A stretch of 47,272 bases of DNA from Anaerostipes sp. GTDB taxonomy: Bacteria; Bacillota; Clostridia; Lachnospirales; Lachnospiraceae. Both the position numbers and the translations under genes were made by a program. The stretch spans positions 1-47,272 of the forward strand of contig JAQVEG010000018.1 in assembly GCA_028697725.1 (NCBI GenBank), given 5' to 3'. Every line of letters begins with the position of its first letter. Position 1 is the first letter of the stretch. Positions 33,728-42,840 of the stretch are shown here, piece by piece. The notes under the pieces are model-generated. The model made no database searches, was not told where the DNA came from, and saw nothing but the letters and a program-made list of their open reading frames with translations.

Positions 33728-35569
33728 TTAAGCTTCTGCTTTCTCTTCTTCTATTTCCTTTAAATCCTCTTCTGTTACTTCGCATTCCCAGAAATCAAAT
33801 TCCGTATCCTGCGTCATCTGTAGCTTATGCTCGAAGTATTTCTCCACGTCGAATGCATTCTTTGGATTATAATCTGCAAGTTCCCGATATCTTTTATGTT
33901 TCGTAATATCATACTTATCACTAAAAAATGGTCGTACCCCTCGCAATTGAAGGATACATTTGCTACCATCCATAACCGCCAGTTCATCCCGGGTCATCAG
34001 TTCCTTTCCTGTTTTCTGATAGTTGAGTCCATAGGATCTGTTCTGACCTCTCGTATCCGAGGTGTTATAAAGGTCAATGGTTTCCTTACCCAGTGTTTCT
34101 GATATTTCTTTTAATGTCGTGCTCTCCTTGCCTCCAAGGAATAATACGGTATCGCAATTTCCAATAATTGTTTCTGCGGCATCTTTATAGATTGTTTTTA
34201 GCTGCGATTGCGATTGAAGTATAATCGATGCGGAAATTTCCCGGCTTCGGATTGTTGCGATCAATTTATCAAACTTAGGAATCTGTCCAATATTGGCAAA
34301 CTCATCCGCCAGTATTCGTACATGATAAGGTAACTTTCCTTCGTGTTTATCATCTGCTCGATCACAGAGTAAATTAAATAGCTGGCTATACATTATTGCT
34401 ACCACGAAATTAAACGTATCGTCTGTATCACTGATAATTACGAACATAGCTGTTCTTTGATCGCCCATCATATCTAACTCCATCTCATCATATGCCATCA
34501 AATCCCTCAATTCCTTAATATCAAAAGGAGCAAGTCTGGCTCCACAGCTTACCAAAATAGATTTTGCAGTTTTTCCAGCTGCAAGTTTAAATTTTCGGTA
34601 TTGTCGTACTGCAAAATGCTCTGGATCAGAGGCTTCAAGTTCTTCAAACAAAAGATCTACTGCATTTTGGAACTCCTCATCTTCCTCTCTTGTCTCGCTG
34701 GCATTGATAAACTCTAACATGGTAGAAAAATTCTGTTCTTCCGGCGGTGCTTCATACCAGATGAACCCAATGAGTGCCGAGTATAACAATCGTTCGGATT
34801 TCACCCAAAAATCTTCTGTAGCCTTTTCTCCCTCGCCTTTTGTATTCGTGATAATCGCATTCACAAGTTTCAATATATCTTTCTCACTGCGAATATAGTG
34901 GAAGGGATTATAATGCATGCTCTTTTGAAAATTGATGGTATTTAAAACCTTAATACGATACCCTTCCTTTACAAGCATCTTTCCACACTCTACAATAATC
35001 GTACCTTTGGGATCTGTAACAACATAACTGATTTTCTCACCCATCTGCATCAAATTAGGTTTTATGTAAAATCTTGTCTTTCCACTCCCAGAATTTCCGA
35101 TTACCATAACGTTCTTGTTTCTAGCATATTTTGGCTGTTTTGGCCGGCTATTCATTGTCAATCTTTCCGTCTGGGTGAGAATAACGTTATTTTCAAATAC
35201 TGGATCTACGAATGGTTCGATGTCTTTGGCTGTACCCCATCTGGCAGAACCATATTCTTCACCCTTTCGAAACTTTTTTGCATTCTTTCCCTTATAAAAG
35301 AGAATTAGCCTAATCGTAATTGCTGCAATTACCCCTGCTGACAAATCAACAAGATTGAGACTGGGCCACGGAACAGAAAATGCCTTTCCAAAATTTATAA
35401 GCATGACTCCAATTCTAGAAATCATACTGCCACCAACGCAATGTCGAAATAACCAGCAGGCCTTGTCTGCCACATAAAAAATCAAAAGGTAAGGAAGATA
35501 AAGAATCAGATACTTCTGGATGTCATTCACTTGCATCTGCGCTTTCGCTTTGTGCTTCCCCTGTTTCAT
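33728..35569 (-). CDS. virD4: VirD4/TraG type IV coupling protein
   Basis: 613 aa. Two N-terminal membrane helices (about 18-36 and 74-92) are followed by the TraG/VirD4 ATPase with Walker A VIGNSGSGKTRFYIKP (156-171) and Walker B HVRILADEFANIGQIPKF near 420. The start overlaps the PcfB stop by 4 bp (ATGA). It recruits the relaxase-DNA complex to the channel. In related elements the pair is called PcfB-PcfC. The relaxase itself is not in the window. Confidence 0.95.
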   Translation of the reverse strand: MKQGKHKAKAQMQVNDIQKYLILYLPYLLIFYVADKACWLFRHCVGGSMISRIGVMLINFGKAFSVPWPSLNLVDLSAGVIAAITIRLILFYKGKNAKKFRKGEEYGSARWGTAKDIEPFVDPVFENNVILTQTERLTMNSRPKQPKYARNKNVMVIGNSGSGKTRFYIKPNLMQMGEKISYVVTDPKGTIIVECGKMLVKEGYRIKVLNTINFQKSMHYNPFHYIRSEKDILKLVNAIITNTKGEGEKATEDFWVKSERLLYSALIGFIWYEAPPEEQNFSTMLEFINASETREEDEEFQNAVDLLFEELEASDPEHFAVRQYRKFKLAAGKTAKSILVSCGARLAPFDIKELRDLMAYDEMELDMMGDQRTAMFVIISDTDDTFNFVVAIMYSQLFNLLCDRADDKHEGKLPYHVRILADEFANIGQIPKFDKLIATIRSREISASIILQSQSQLKTIYKDAAETIIGNCDTVLFLGGKESTTLKEISETLGKETIDLYNTSDTRGQNRSYGLNYQKTGKELMTRDELAVMDGSKCILQLRGVRPFFSDKYDITKHKRYRELADYNPKNAFDVEKYFEHKLQMTQDTEFDFWECEVTEEDLKEIEEEKAEA

Positions 35570-36126
35570 AGGCTTTGACCTCGATCTTTCTGATTAACGC
35601 GAACCCTCTCTCGATTCTTATTCATAGTTTTCTGTACAACTTTCAGCTTTTTCACAAGTGATTTCTTCTTTTGAAGTTTTGTCGCAACTCCTGCATACTC
35701 TTTAAATGCTGCAGTCATCACATCCACATCCTTCGATTTGAAAAAGACCATATATCTTGGATTCTCAGCTGAATTATCTTTCTTCAAGCTATAATCAATC
35801 CCATACTTTCTAGCCACCCGGTCAAATGATTTTACATTCTTATCCGTAATTTCAATATTAGTAAGCTTGGCTCCATGATTCATTAGTTTCTTAAGAGTCT
35901 GCTTCCCTTGTGGCTTTCTCTTATTCTCCTCCACACGTCTTGCTTTCTGCTTGGCATGCTCTGCCTTTTCAGCTGTTTTCACTTGATTTTTCTGTTGTTT
36001 CTTGGCATCTTTTATCCTTTCCTGGGCAACTAAGTACTTTCGCATGGCTGCCCTTAAAATATCAGCTGAAATGTGTGCACCCTTGATACATAAAGCAACT
36101 GTCTTTTCATTTACTTCGTCCTGCAC
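35566..36126 (-). CDS. pcfB: PcfB family (DUF3801) conjugation accessory protein
   Basis: 186 aa from a GTG start. The opening NEKTVALCIKGAHISADILR, a basic middle and the SFDRVARKYGIDYSLKKD / PRYMVFFKSKDVDVM segments match PcfB/DUF3801. In enterococcal pCF10 PcfB is an accessory factor that helps the coupling protein bind the relaxosome. It is immediately upstream of and overlapping virD4. Confidence 0.85.
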   Translation of the reverse strand: MQDEVNEKTVALCIKGAHISADILRAAMRKYLVAQERIKDAKKQQKNQVKTAEKAEHAKQKARRVEENKRKPQGKQTLKKLMNHGAKLTNIEITDKNVKSFDRVARKYGIDYSLKKDNSAENPRYMVFFKSKDVDVMTAAFKEYAGVATKLQKKKSLVKKLKVVQKTMNKNRERVRVNQKDRGQSL

Positions 36127-36127
36127 A

Positions 36128-36439
36128 CTAACAACCCCTTTCCTTCTTTAGCTGTTCCCGGCGAAGCTTTGCGATACAGTAACCAATACAAACCTGATGC
36201 TTCCCATAAGGACACGTTCTACAATCTCCATACTTGGAATCCGGATTCTCTTCAACATCCAGCATAATATCCTCTTCTTTTATCAGGTAATAACAGTTTT
36301 CTAGCTCACAACCTTTTTTCTTTCCAGCCCACCAGTGACAGTATTTACATGACCACGGCATCTCTTTGGAATATTCTCTTCCTTCTAGAAATGCCTGCGG
36401 TTCTTTTACATAACCTTTTTCCTTACTTCTATCCTGCAT
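36128..36439 (-). CDS. Cysteine-rich small hypothetical protein
   Basis: 103 aa with cysteine clusters WSCKYCHWWAGKKKGCELENC and DCRTCPYGKHQVCIGYC, suggesting one or two zinc sites. Starts after GAGGAGGAATT and ends 1 bp before pcfB. No family is recognised. Position at the head of the PcfB-VirD4 set hints at a role in transfer or its regulation. Confidence 0.7.
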   Translation of the reverse strand: MQDRSKEKGYVKEPQAFLEGREYSKEMPWSCKYCHWWAGKKKGCELENCYYLIKEEDIMLDVEENPDSKYGDCRTCPYGKHQVCIGYCIAKLRREQLKKERGC

Positions 36440-36481
36440 TACAATTCCTCCTCATCGTATTCTTTGTCATACTTTCCTTTC

Positions 36482-36523
36482 AAAAAAAGAGCACTTATCT
36501 CTGATAACAGATCATAAGTGCTC
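36482..36523 (-). terminator. Rho-independent terminator after the giant adhesin gene
   Basis: Perfect 10-bp inverted repeat GAGCACTTAT/ATAAGTGCTC (36489-36498 and 36514-36523) with U7 on the minus strand (36482-36488). It begins 12 bp after the adhesin stop. The plus strand also has CTCTTTTT, so it may work in both directions. No promoter is obvious between it and the next gene 40 bp on. Confidence 0.88.
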
Positions 36524-36535
36524 ATCTCTTTTTAC

Positions 36536-39500
36536 CTATTTCAATTTTCTCTTTCTAAAAATCATGACTCCTCCCGAAATACCGCTAAGTGCTAGTACTA
36601 AAATCCAAATACCAACTGCTGTATTATCTCCTGTTTTCGGTCCGGATTTCTGAGAAGTTGTAGTAGTATTAGTAGTCGTGTTCGGTGTCTCTGATTCTGT
36701 TGGAGTCTCAGGCACTTTTTCGTCTACCATCACTACGGTTTGAATTTCCGCTGTTTCTTTCACTTCAAATTCCACATCTGAGGCAATCTGATATCCATCT
36801 GGGGCAGCTTCTTCATGAAGTGTATACTTTCCAACTGGAAGTTTCTCGATATAATGAACTTCATCAGTAGATACCCAGCTATCCACTTCTTTACCGTCTT
36901 TATCTAAGATAGTAAGACTAGCTCCCGGCAATTCTTTCTCTCCCGTCACATCTGTTTTACTGATTTCTACCTTTGTATAGTCATCCTTCATTTCAATCTG
37001 CTGTACTTCTCCTGTTTCCTCGATAGTAAATTCCACATCTGCAGCCTTCACATATCCATCTTCTGTTGGAGCCAAAGTTTCCACCAAAGTGTAATCTCCT
37101 GCAGGAATTCCATATACAACATGAGGTTCTTTTGTAGAATCCCATTCTTCAAATACATCACCCTTTTCATCTACAATCTGCAGATGAGCTCCTTCAATCT
37201 CTTCCCCAGTAGTAATGTCAGTCTTCTTTACTTCCAAGGTGATTGGTACATCAGTTACCTGCAGTGTCTGTAATACAAGTGCCTTTTCCTGTCCTTGATA
37301 AGTAAGATCCAAGTGATAGACTTCCTCATCTAACAGATAGCCCTCTGCTGCAACAAGTTCTTTTACATAGTATTTTCCCAGTGGCAGATCCGCCTTGAAA
37401 CTAAGAGTACCTTCCTCATCTGTCACCTGATGTTCAATCAAGCTATCCTTTTCGATAAGAACATCTCCTGCCTTTGTTGCAATGTCTTCTTCTGCATATA
37501 AGCCATAAGTTGCGCCCTCGACTGCTTTTTCTGTCTTTTCACAGTTCTTCTTCAATTCTACTTTTACTTTCACTCTCTGATTCTCAAAATCACTGTCATG
37601 TGTAACAATCTCCACATCCTGCCCAGCATATTCAAGTGCAAAGGCATCAATTGTAGTATTTAAGACAAAACCATCTCCTGCAACTGACTCTTCTACATGA
37701 TATTTTCCAAGTGGAAGATTCTTTAGGTCTGCTTTTCCTTCCTGATTTGTAGTTAAAACTGCAACAACAGATCCTTCTTCAAGGGATACTCCCTCATACT
37801 GGGCAATGATTCGATTACCATTATCATCAACCTGATGATCTGCTGTATAAATAGTCTCATCCACAATGACTTTGAATTCTGCACCTTCCACTGGTCCATC
37901 TTCATAAGTAAAATCAATGTTCGTTGCAGTTTCAAATCCCATTGCATCCTTTACATAGGCAATCATCTTTGCGACTACTCCATCATCTTTGATTTCAGCA
38001 AGTTGTTCGCCATGTTTGTAGATATGAAGATCTCCATACTGCTGCTTATTCTCAATCTCTACATCCACTACAAAATCTCCATCTTCATCCGCATGAAATC
38101 CACCTTCTGCAGTAACTGTAAATGGAATCGCATCGGTACGAACTAAGTAACCAAATGGTGCTGTTATTTCATATACTTCATATTTACCTGGAAGCATCTG
38201 CAGTGGCGTTGTAACCATTCCAGACTCATCTGTTGAAAATGTAGAAATATGGTCACTTCCCACTTTCATGGAAACATCTTCTCCTGTTTCTACATCACGA
38301 ATTTTGAAGGTAGTACCTCCTAGCTGAACAATCTCTCCTGTATCCACATCCTTTTTAATCAGACGGATATAAGCTGTAAATGGTGCATCATTGAACACAC
38401 GCCAAATCTGAGGTGTACGACTATCTTCTGATACATTTACATAAAAGTCCTTTGTAGTATTCATATCTTTCGGTGTCTTCGTTTCTTTCACATGATAAAC
38501 CCCATACGGAAGATCAATGGATACCGCATATCCTTTCCCATCTGTGATCAAAGTATCATAGGTACGTGACGCATCCCATCCTTTTGCTTTGACTTCACTT
38601 TCAAGTTTTACAGTGAATTCTGCTCCCTCTACTAGTTTCGTTTCTGTGCTTGAACCATTACTACTGATTTTGATGATTTCAAATGGCTGTTTCTTTACTG
38701 TTTCATATACGGTTGTGCTTTCCACAACAACTGCAGTGTACTGATCCTTATATAATACACGCGCCGGATATTCCGTTGGGTCCATAAGGTAACCTTCTGG
38801 ATTATCAATTTCTTTCACATAGTAGCTTCCAAAATACAGATTAGTGAACTCTATGATTCCAGACTCTCCAAAGATTTTCTGATCCACCAATGATCCTGCA
38901 GGATATACCACACCGGTATGTCCATCTGGATGAATGATATCTGTCTTTGCATATAAACCATATTTGGCTCCAACCATTGTTGCATCTCCTTGCGGAGTGA
39001 AAGAATCTGTTTCTTTATCCTTTTTTGAAACAACGATTTTTCCCTTTGCCGGTACTTCTTTTACATTGACTGTACTAGTCTGTTTTGCAACAACTCCAAC
39101 ATTTACTGAATCTGTATTAATCAAGTATCCCACCGAAGCAGTGATTTCTTTTACATATACAGTATTCTGTCGTTTTACAAATTCAATAGTCGAATGTCCA
39201 TCGCGATCTGTTGCAGGCATCTGTGCAATAAGGTTCGTGCATGCGGCATCTTTATATACACCATAAATTGCACCAGCTACACCATTTCCAGTTTCTGAAT
39301 CTACTTTATTCACTGCCACCTTACATTTATCTAAAGTAATCGAAACACTTGCTTCGCTTCCCTTTGTTTCTGATGGCGTATGATACTCCTGGAATGTGAT
39401 ATTCTGGGCATCTGCTATTTCAGAATTATAAATATAAGTGTATGGTCGCTCAAACTTTGCCTCTGCATTTACTTTGAAAGAGACCGTATCTGTTGGCATT

Positions 39501-41032
39501 AAAAATGCCTTCTCCACTGGAATCTGAATATAGAATCGGCTAGTCAAACTACTTGCATTATCATAGACAATCTCACATCCCTCTGGTGCTCCACTTAAGC
39601 TGATTGTTCTGGATTTCACAGTACCTTTACTATTAATGGTGTACCATCCACTTCGATAATAAGTTTTGTCTTCGCTTAATGTCATCTTTGTCGATGATGG
39701 CGCAACGACTGTGTAAGATGGAGCATCTCCATACCCTTCTTTTCCGGCATTTGCTTTTACATCTCGATACATTGCCATCGTGCAGTCAAATACATCCTGA
39801 TATCCGCTTACAGCACTCAAGGAATTGACAGAATGTCCATCATATCCGTAATCTTCCAAAATACAGTAGATTACAGCCTGTGTCACATAGTAATCCTTGA
39901 TCCAATTACCTGTTGAATAGGACTTGTCATTGGTATCTCCGTAGACACTACAACCGTGTGCAATCGCATAGGATATTTCGGAATACATGCCATTCGCTTT
40001 CCATGTCTGACTAATATAGCTGGTAGAATCAATAAAATGCTTGCTAACCTGCGTACAATAAGCCAATCTCCAACCATTTGCAGAATCATTGGCAATATAC
40101 TTTACATAGTTTCCTACATTGGAACCTGTCTGGGAACTGTGGATATAGTTTAATAATGGAATATCCCACATACCGCTTTCGTTTTTTGCGTTTTTTACCA
40201 CTAAAGATCCGGCAGACGCTCTAAGTTTTGATCCATAACGATTACCATAATTAATAATGTTCTGGTAGAAGTTATATAGTTCCAAGTCTTCTCCGGTAAA
40301 CTTAAGTTCTGACTCTCCTGAAAGAATCTGTGCCTGAATCAGCTCAATAGCTGCATTGCAGATCTCATCATCTGTCATTTCCGAAAGACTTTTTTCTCCT
40401 TCTACCTGCGTATCATCTGTGACATTTTCTAACACTTTCTCCGCATCATCTGACACTTCTGGATTTCCAGGAACAAGCAGGCTATCATCTTCTATAACGT
40501 TTTCTGTATCTTCCTGTGTCGGTTCTACAGCTTCCGTATTATCAGATTCTGCATCTTCCTCCGACGTATCCTCCTTTTGGTTTTCACCGCCATCTGCGTC
40601 ATTGCTGACATTGGATTCTGTTTCCGGTTCTGTTGCTTCTTTTACAATAAGTTTTCTACTTACCTGGTACTGTGGATTTCCACTAATTGGCTCTACATAA
40701 TACGTAGTCTGGTAAGTATCAGCTTTCTTAGAATCAAAATCTTCTCCGGCTTCATTCTTTGACTCATGATATGTCACCTTGACTTTCTCATCATGAAATT
40801 CCAAATTCGAGAAATCACATTTCACATCAAAATCGGTTCCTAGATTAATCTCTAGATCTTTTGCTGTTACAATCTCATCTTCGCTTAATTGCTCAATCAC
40901 CTCTTCTAGCTTTGGTGGATGAGGTACTTCTTCCTCCGTGGCTGCATAAGCAACCATCGGCTGTAATACACTTGTGACTAAGGTCATTGCCGTTAGCAAC
41001 CCCGATATCACTCTTTTCGCTTTTCCTTTCAT
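36536..41032 (-). CDS. Giant cell-wall adhesin with thioester domain and Cna-B repeats
   Basis: 1498 aa. Signal peptide (about 1-31, ending MVAYAA). Then an acidic linker and a thioester (TQXA) domain at about 285-560, with Cys326 in LAYCTQVSK and Gln385 in YYVTQAVIYC as the probable internal thioester pair. After that come about eight SpaA/Cna-B-like beta domains, each with a pattern such as EGAEFTV or GATYGLYAEEDI and a closing LPLGKYYVKE. The C-terminus is a sortase signal PKTGD (1465-1469), membrane helix and RKRKLK tail. Thioester adhesins bind host or partner-cell amines covalently. Carried within the transfer region, it probably promotes donor-recipient or host attachment. No sortase gene is in the window. 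Confidence 0.92.
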   Translation of the reverse strand: MKGKAKRVISGLLTAMTLVTSVLQPMVAYAATEEEVPHPPKLEEVIEQLSEDEIVTAKDLEINLGTDFDVKCDFSNLEFHDEKVKVTYHESKNEAGEDFDSKKADTYQTTYYVEPISGNPQYQVSRKLIVKEATEPETESNVSNDADGGENQKEDTSEEDAESDNTEAVEPTQEDTENVIEDDSLLVPGNPEVSDDAEKVLENVTDDTQVEGEKSLSEMTDDEICNAAIELIQAQILSGESELKFTGEDLELYNFYQNIINYGNRYGSKLRASAGSLVVKNAKNESGMWDIPLLNYIHSSQTGSNVGNYVKYIANDSANGWRLAYCTQVSKHFIDSTSYISQTWKANGMYSEISYAIAHGCSVYGDTNDKSYSTGNWIKDYYVTQAVIYCILEDYGYDGHSVNSLSAVSGYQDVFDCTMAMYRDVKANAGKEGYGDAPSYTVVAPSSTKMTLSEDKTYYRSGWYTINSKGTVKSRTISLSGAPEGCEIVYDNASSLTSRFYIQIPVEKAFLMPTDTVSFKVNAEAKFERPYTYIYNSEIADAQNITFQEYHTPSETKGSEASVSITLDKCKVAVNKVDSETGNGVAGAIYGVYKDAACTNLIAQMPATDRDGHSTIEFVKRQNTVYVKEITASVGYLINTDSVNVGVVAKQTSTVNVKEVPAKGKIVVSKKDKETDSFTPQGDATMVGAKYGLYAKTDIIHPDGHTGVVYPAGSLVDQKIFGESGIIEFTNLYFGSYYVKEIDNPEGYLMDPTEYPARVLYKDQYTAVVVESTTVYETVKKQPFEIIKISSNGSSTETKLVEGAEFTVKLESEVKAKGWDASRTYDTLITDGKGYAVSIDLPYGVYHVKETKTPKDMNTTKDFYVNVSEDSRTPQIWRVFNDAPFTAYIRLIKKDVDTGEIVQLGGTTFKIRDVETGEDVSMKVGSDHISTFSTDESGMVTTPLQMLPGKYEVYEITAPFGYLVRTDAIPFTVTAEGGFHADEDGDFVVDVEIENKQQYGDLHIYKHGEQLAEIKDDGVVAKMIAYVKDAMGFETATNIDFTYEDGPVEGAEFKVIVDETIYTADHQVDDNGNRIIAQYEGVSLEEGSVVAVLTTNQEGKADLKNLPLGKYHVEESVAGDGFVLNTTIDAFALEYAGQDVEIVTHDSDFENQRVKVKVELKKNCEKTEKAVEGATYGLYAEEDIATKAGDVLIEKDSLIEHQVTDEEGTLSFKADLPLGKYYVKELVAAEGYLLDEEVYHLDLTYQGQEKALVLQTLQVTDVPITLEVKKTDITTGEEIEGAHLQIVDEKGDVFEEWDSTKEPHVVYGIPAGDYTLVETLAPTEDGYVKAADVEFTIEETGEVQQIEMKDDYTKVEISKTDVTGEKELPGASLTILDKDGKEVDSWVSTDEVHYIEKLPVGKYTLHEEAAPDGYQIASDVEFEVKETAEIQTVVMVDEKVPETPTESETPNTTTNTTTTSQKSGPKTGDNTAVGIWILVLALSGISGGVMIFRKRKLK

Positions 41033-41078
41033 TTTCTACCTTCCTTTCTTATGAATGAATAATTTTCTTGCACTTTCA

Positions 41079-41159
41079 TCAGATTGGGACAGTTTCACCT
41101 GATAACAGCACATAGATATGGCGGTGTCTGCATCTAAGCAAATCACCGCCACATAGCAT
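41079..41159 (-). CDS. Candidate 26-residue leader ORF before the adhesin gene
   Basis: ATG at 41157-41159 with AAAGGAT 9 bp upstream opens a 26-codon frame (MLCGGDLLRCRHRHIYVLLS, then GETVPI) ending in TGA TGA about 45 bp before the adhesin start. It overlaps a strong hairpin, so it may be a leader peptide or chance. Confidence 0.25.
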   Translation of the reverse strand: MLCGGDLLRCRHRHIYVLLSGETVPI

Positions 41160-41163
41160 CTGC
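41107..41163 (-). promoter_or_regulatory. Strong hairpin in the adhesin 5' leader
   Basis: Perfect 8-bp core TGGCGGTG/CACCGCCA (41119-41126 and 41144-41151), extended outward by imperfect pairing of AGCACATAG with its partner near 41152-41163. There is an inner TGC/GCA pair. No U tract follows, so it is a leader structure rather than a terminator. Confidence 0.55.
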
Positions 41164-41189
41164 TGTCATCCTTTCAAAATGACAACTAT

Positions 41190-41400
41190 TTATTTTGAGC
41201 TTCCTGTGTTCTTCCCAGACCCGTTCCTATATCGGTTCCATATGTCCGATACGTTCCCTCTGCAAAGATGTGCGAAGATGCACATTCAGGACAGGTATCA
41301 TTCTGGGCAGGCTATGAAATTTTCAAGGTACATGGGAGACACTGCTTTGCATCTCCTTCACCTATCGAAAACCTCACAACCTATAAGGACGGAAATTTCA
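41190..41400 (-). ncRNA. Candidate structured RNA or long leader between the sigma-like gene and the adhesin
   Basis: About 210 bp without a believable gene on either strand. On the minus strand three compact hairpins follow one another: GGAGA...TCTCC (arms 41352-41356 and 41335-41339, inner TGC-AAA-GCA), TGTGC...GCACA (41280-41284 and 41269-41273), and TATCGG...CCGATA (41246-41251 and 41230-41235). The region leads into the adhesin leader hairpin. No known RNA class is recognised. Confidence 0.35.
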
Positions 41401-41409
41401 CAAAATAAT

Positions 41410-42066
41410 TTATTTTCTATTTCTTTTGAAACTCACCTCTATATCAACTCGCTCTACTCCCATCTCTTCACGAACCATTTTCATAGTTTTTCTGAGAATG
41501 TCTGTCAAAGTAGTTCTCGGGATATCCAATTCGTTCGCTATCTCCTTCTGGGTAGCACAGTCAATGTGATAACGCATAAAGGCGTATCTTTGTCTCTCAT
41601 CCATATTCTTAAGAATGTCTTGAATTGTCTCCATTTCAATAAGATGATCTAATGCACGATTGGCTTCTGTGCCAAGTACTGCCCAGTCTTCTGAAACAAT
41701 GCTATAGGATACTTCCCTAGTGTTTTGACGAATTCTTTGATTTTCTTTTAGACGATCCTCTCCTTCGAGGATTAATCTCACGTACCAGTTTTCATTTTCG
41801 AAAAAATCTGATGAAATGGTTTCTCCTGCTCCTGAGACATCTTCATAGCAATATGATTGGCACTCTGGTATTGGAAATACTGTCACACGATTATCAATGC
41901 GATACAGAACATATCCATTGGCAAATACTGTCAGTTCTGCCTTCTGATCTAACTTTTCTTTCACAACAACCGGAACTCTTGATTCGGTCAACTTCCTTAC
42001 AGAAGGAACTCTCATCTCCTTATCAACGCTACCTACCATTGTTCTTAATTCTTTTAATGTCATCAT
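41410..42066 (-). CDS. Sigma-70 region 4-like regulator of the ICE
   Basis: 218 aa from the second-frame ATG at 42064-42066 (MMTLKELRTMVGSVDKEMRV), preceded by GAAAGGTGG. The C-terminal 80 residues carry a sigma region 4-type helix-turn-helix (KNMDERQRYAFMRYHIDCAT, QKEIANELDIPRTTLTDILR). The N-terminal part is unlike housekeeping sigma factors. Similar proteins occupy the head of Tn1549-like transfer regions and may switch on late transfer genes. Upstream lies a small ORF and the main leftward promoter. Confidence 0.65.
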   Translation of the reverse strand: MMTLKELRTMVGSVDKEMRVPSVRKLTESRVPVVVKEKLDQKAELTVFANGYVLYRIDNRVTVFPIPECQSYCYEDVSGAGETISSDFFENENWYVRLILEGEDRLKENQRIRQNTREVSYSIVSEDWAVLGTEANRALDHLIEMETIQDILKNMDERQRYAFMRYHIDCATQKEIANELDIPRTTLTDILRKTMKMVREEMGVERVDIEVSFKRNRK

Positions 42067-42130
42067 AGTGACCACCTTTCTGCTTTGCAGCACGGGCGGT
42101 CAGCTTTTCTCTTTTAATGCACTACAAGAA

Positions 42131-42172
42131 GCCTCAGACCAACCCGTTTTTTTTAAACGGGAATCTGAGACT
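42131..42172. other. Long inverted repeat upstream of the sigma-like gene
   Basis: Arms at about 42131-42146 and 42158-42172 (GCCTCAGAC..CCCG with CGGG..TCTGAGACT) with an A/T-rich loop. No U tract follows on the minus strand. It may be an attenuator or processing site in the leader of the sigma-like gene. Confidence 0.5.
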
Positions 42173-42262
42173 CCTCTGTACTAAATCATAAAAATCACTC
42201 CTTTGATTTTTTACTTCTTACTAATAGAATGCCTAAAAGCACTTAAGGACGAAAAAACGCAA

Positions 42263-42311
42263 AAAAATAGAGCCAGAATCATTAGCGCATTACTGCTAAT
42301 AACTCTGACTC
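42263..42311 (-). terminator. Rho-independent terminator after the small ORF
   Basis: Minus-strand arms GAGTCAGAGTTATTAGC (42295-42311) and GCTAATGATTCTGGCTC (42270-42286) pair over most of their length, followed by TATTTTTTTGCG. It lies 25 bp after the 69-aa ORF stop and ahead of the sigma-like gene, so it could set how much transcription from the leftward promoter enters the transfer genes. Confidence 0.8.
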
Positions 42312-42335
42312 CACTTAGTCCTTCGTCGAATCCAC

Positions 42336-42545
42336 TTATTCAACGGCTACTTTATTCTTCTTAACCTCATAGACAGCATACTGTCCATCCTTTTTTCTTC
42401 TTACTTCTGCATCATTGCCTCTCTTGGTAATCTCTTCAATAGATCGAAGCAACCGCAGATTCCGCTTGTGTTTATCACTAAGCTCAATGTTGATTGTTGT
42501 TTCACTCGTATTCATTATCATATTCATATCTTCTTTGCTCATCAT
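42336..42545 (-). CDS. Small basic hypothetical protein, first gene of the leftward transcript
   Basis: 69 aa (MMSKEDMNMIMNTSETTINI), with CAGGAGGGC upstream. Basic middle (DKHKRNLRLLRSIEEITKRG) and a short beta end. Resembles small ICE-encoded DNA-binding or regulatory proteins in size and charge, but no family is recognised. It is the first coding gene after the leftward promoter, so it is probably expressed early. Confidence 0.6.
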   Translation of the reverse strand: MMSKEDMNMIMNTSETTINIELSDKHKRNLRLLRSIEEITKRGNDAEVRRKKDGQYAVYEVKKNKVAVE

Positions 42546-42764
42546 CAGCCCTCCTGGTCGTGTATTTTAATCACCCCGGCGGATAAAGGGAAATGAAAAC
42601 CGTCGATGAGTTAGAGATCAAACAAGTTCCGTCGCATCGAAGCATGCTGTCTGATCATGGTATATGAGAAGGTTTCGCTTCGAAAACCATCCGCGAATCG
42701 AGCTCCCTTAGTCCCACTCCCAAGGTGATTACCTATCAGTTACCTGACTGCTCTCTTCGTCTAT
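42546..42764 (-). promoter_or_regulatory. Untranslated leader of the leftward ICE transcript
   Basis: About 215 nt from the predicted start near 42764 to the first gene. It contains a short hairpin GGTTTTCGAAGCGAAACC (about 42672-42689) and no convincing gene. One 11-codon ATG frame overlaps this hairpin without a good ribosome site. The length suggests post-initiation control. No known riboswitch is recognised. Confidence 0.35.
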
Positions 42765-42770
42765 GGCATC

Positions 42771-42799
42771 ATTATAATTCTATGATTCTTCGATGTCAA
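42771..42799 (-). promoter_or_regulatory. Leftward ICE promoter with consensus boxes
   Basis: Minus-strand TTGACA (42794-42799), exactly 17 bp, TATAAT (42771-42776). Both hexamers match consensus perfectly. The -35 box lies inside one arm of the inverted repeat shared with the rightward promoter, so it is probably repressed. Confidence 0.85.
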
Positions 42800-42840
42800 T
42801 ATCTATTTTCTCTTATTTTTCGATTTTATTATTGACATCG
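42791..42840. promoter_or_regulatory. Inverted-repeat operator spanning both -35 boxes
   Basis: CGATGTCAAT (42791-42800) and ATTGACATCG (42831-42840) are a perfect 10-bp inverted pair with a 30-bp A/T-rich gap (centre-to-centre 40 bp, about four turns). Each arm covers a -35 box. Binding of the adjacent S24 repressor to both arms, possibly with looping, would silence both promoters. Confidence 0.55.

Noticed and set aside
41179-41652. 157-codon plus-strand open frame
   Set aside because: Low-complexity, antisense to the 3' end of the sigma-like gene, no ribosome site; better explained as a shadow plus untranslated structured sequence.
19080-42545. Relaxase and integrase genes
   Set aside because: Looked for HUH or tyrosine/serine recombinase motifs in all large proteins and found none; they must lie outside the window or be missing.
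42665-42710. 11-codon frame MVFEAKPSHIP in the leftward leader, similar at its end to a 9-codon frame MQSSVSHVP near 41325-41352
   Set aside because: Shared SH(I/V)P ending is intriguing but too short to exclude chance; the first has no good ribosome site.
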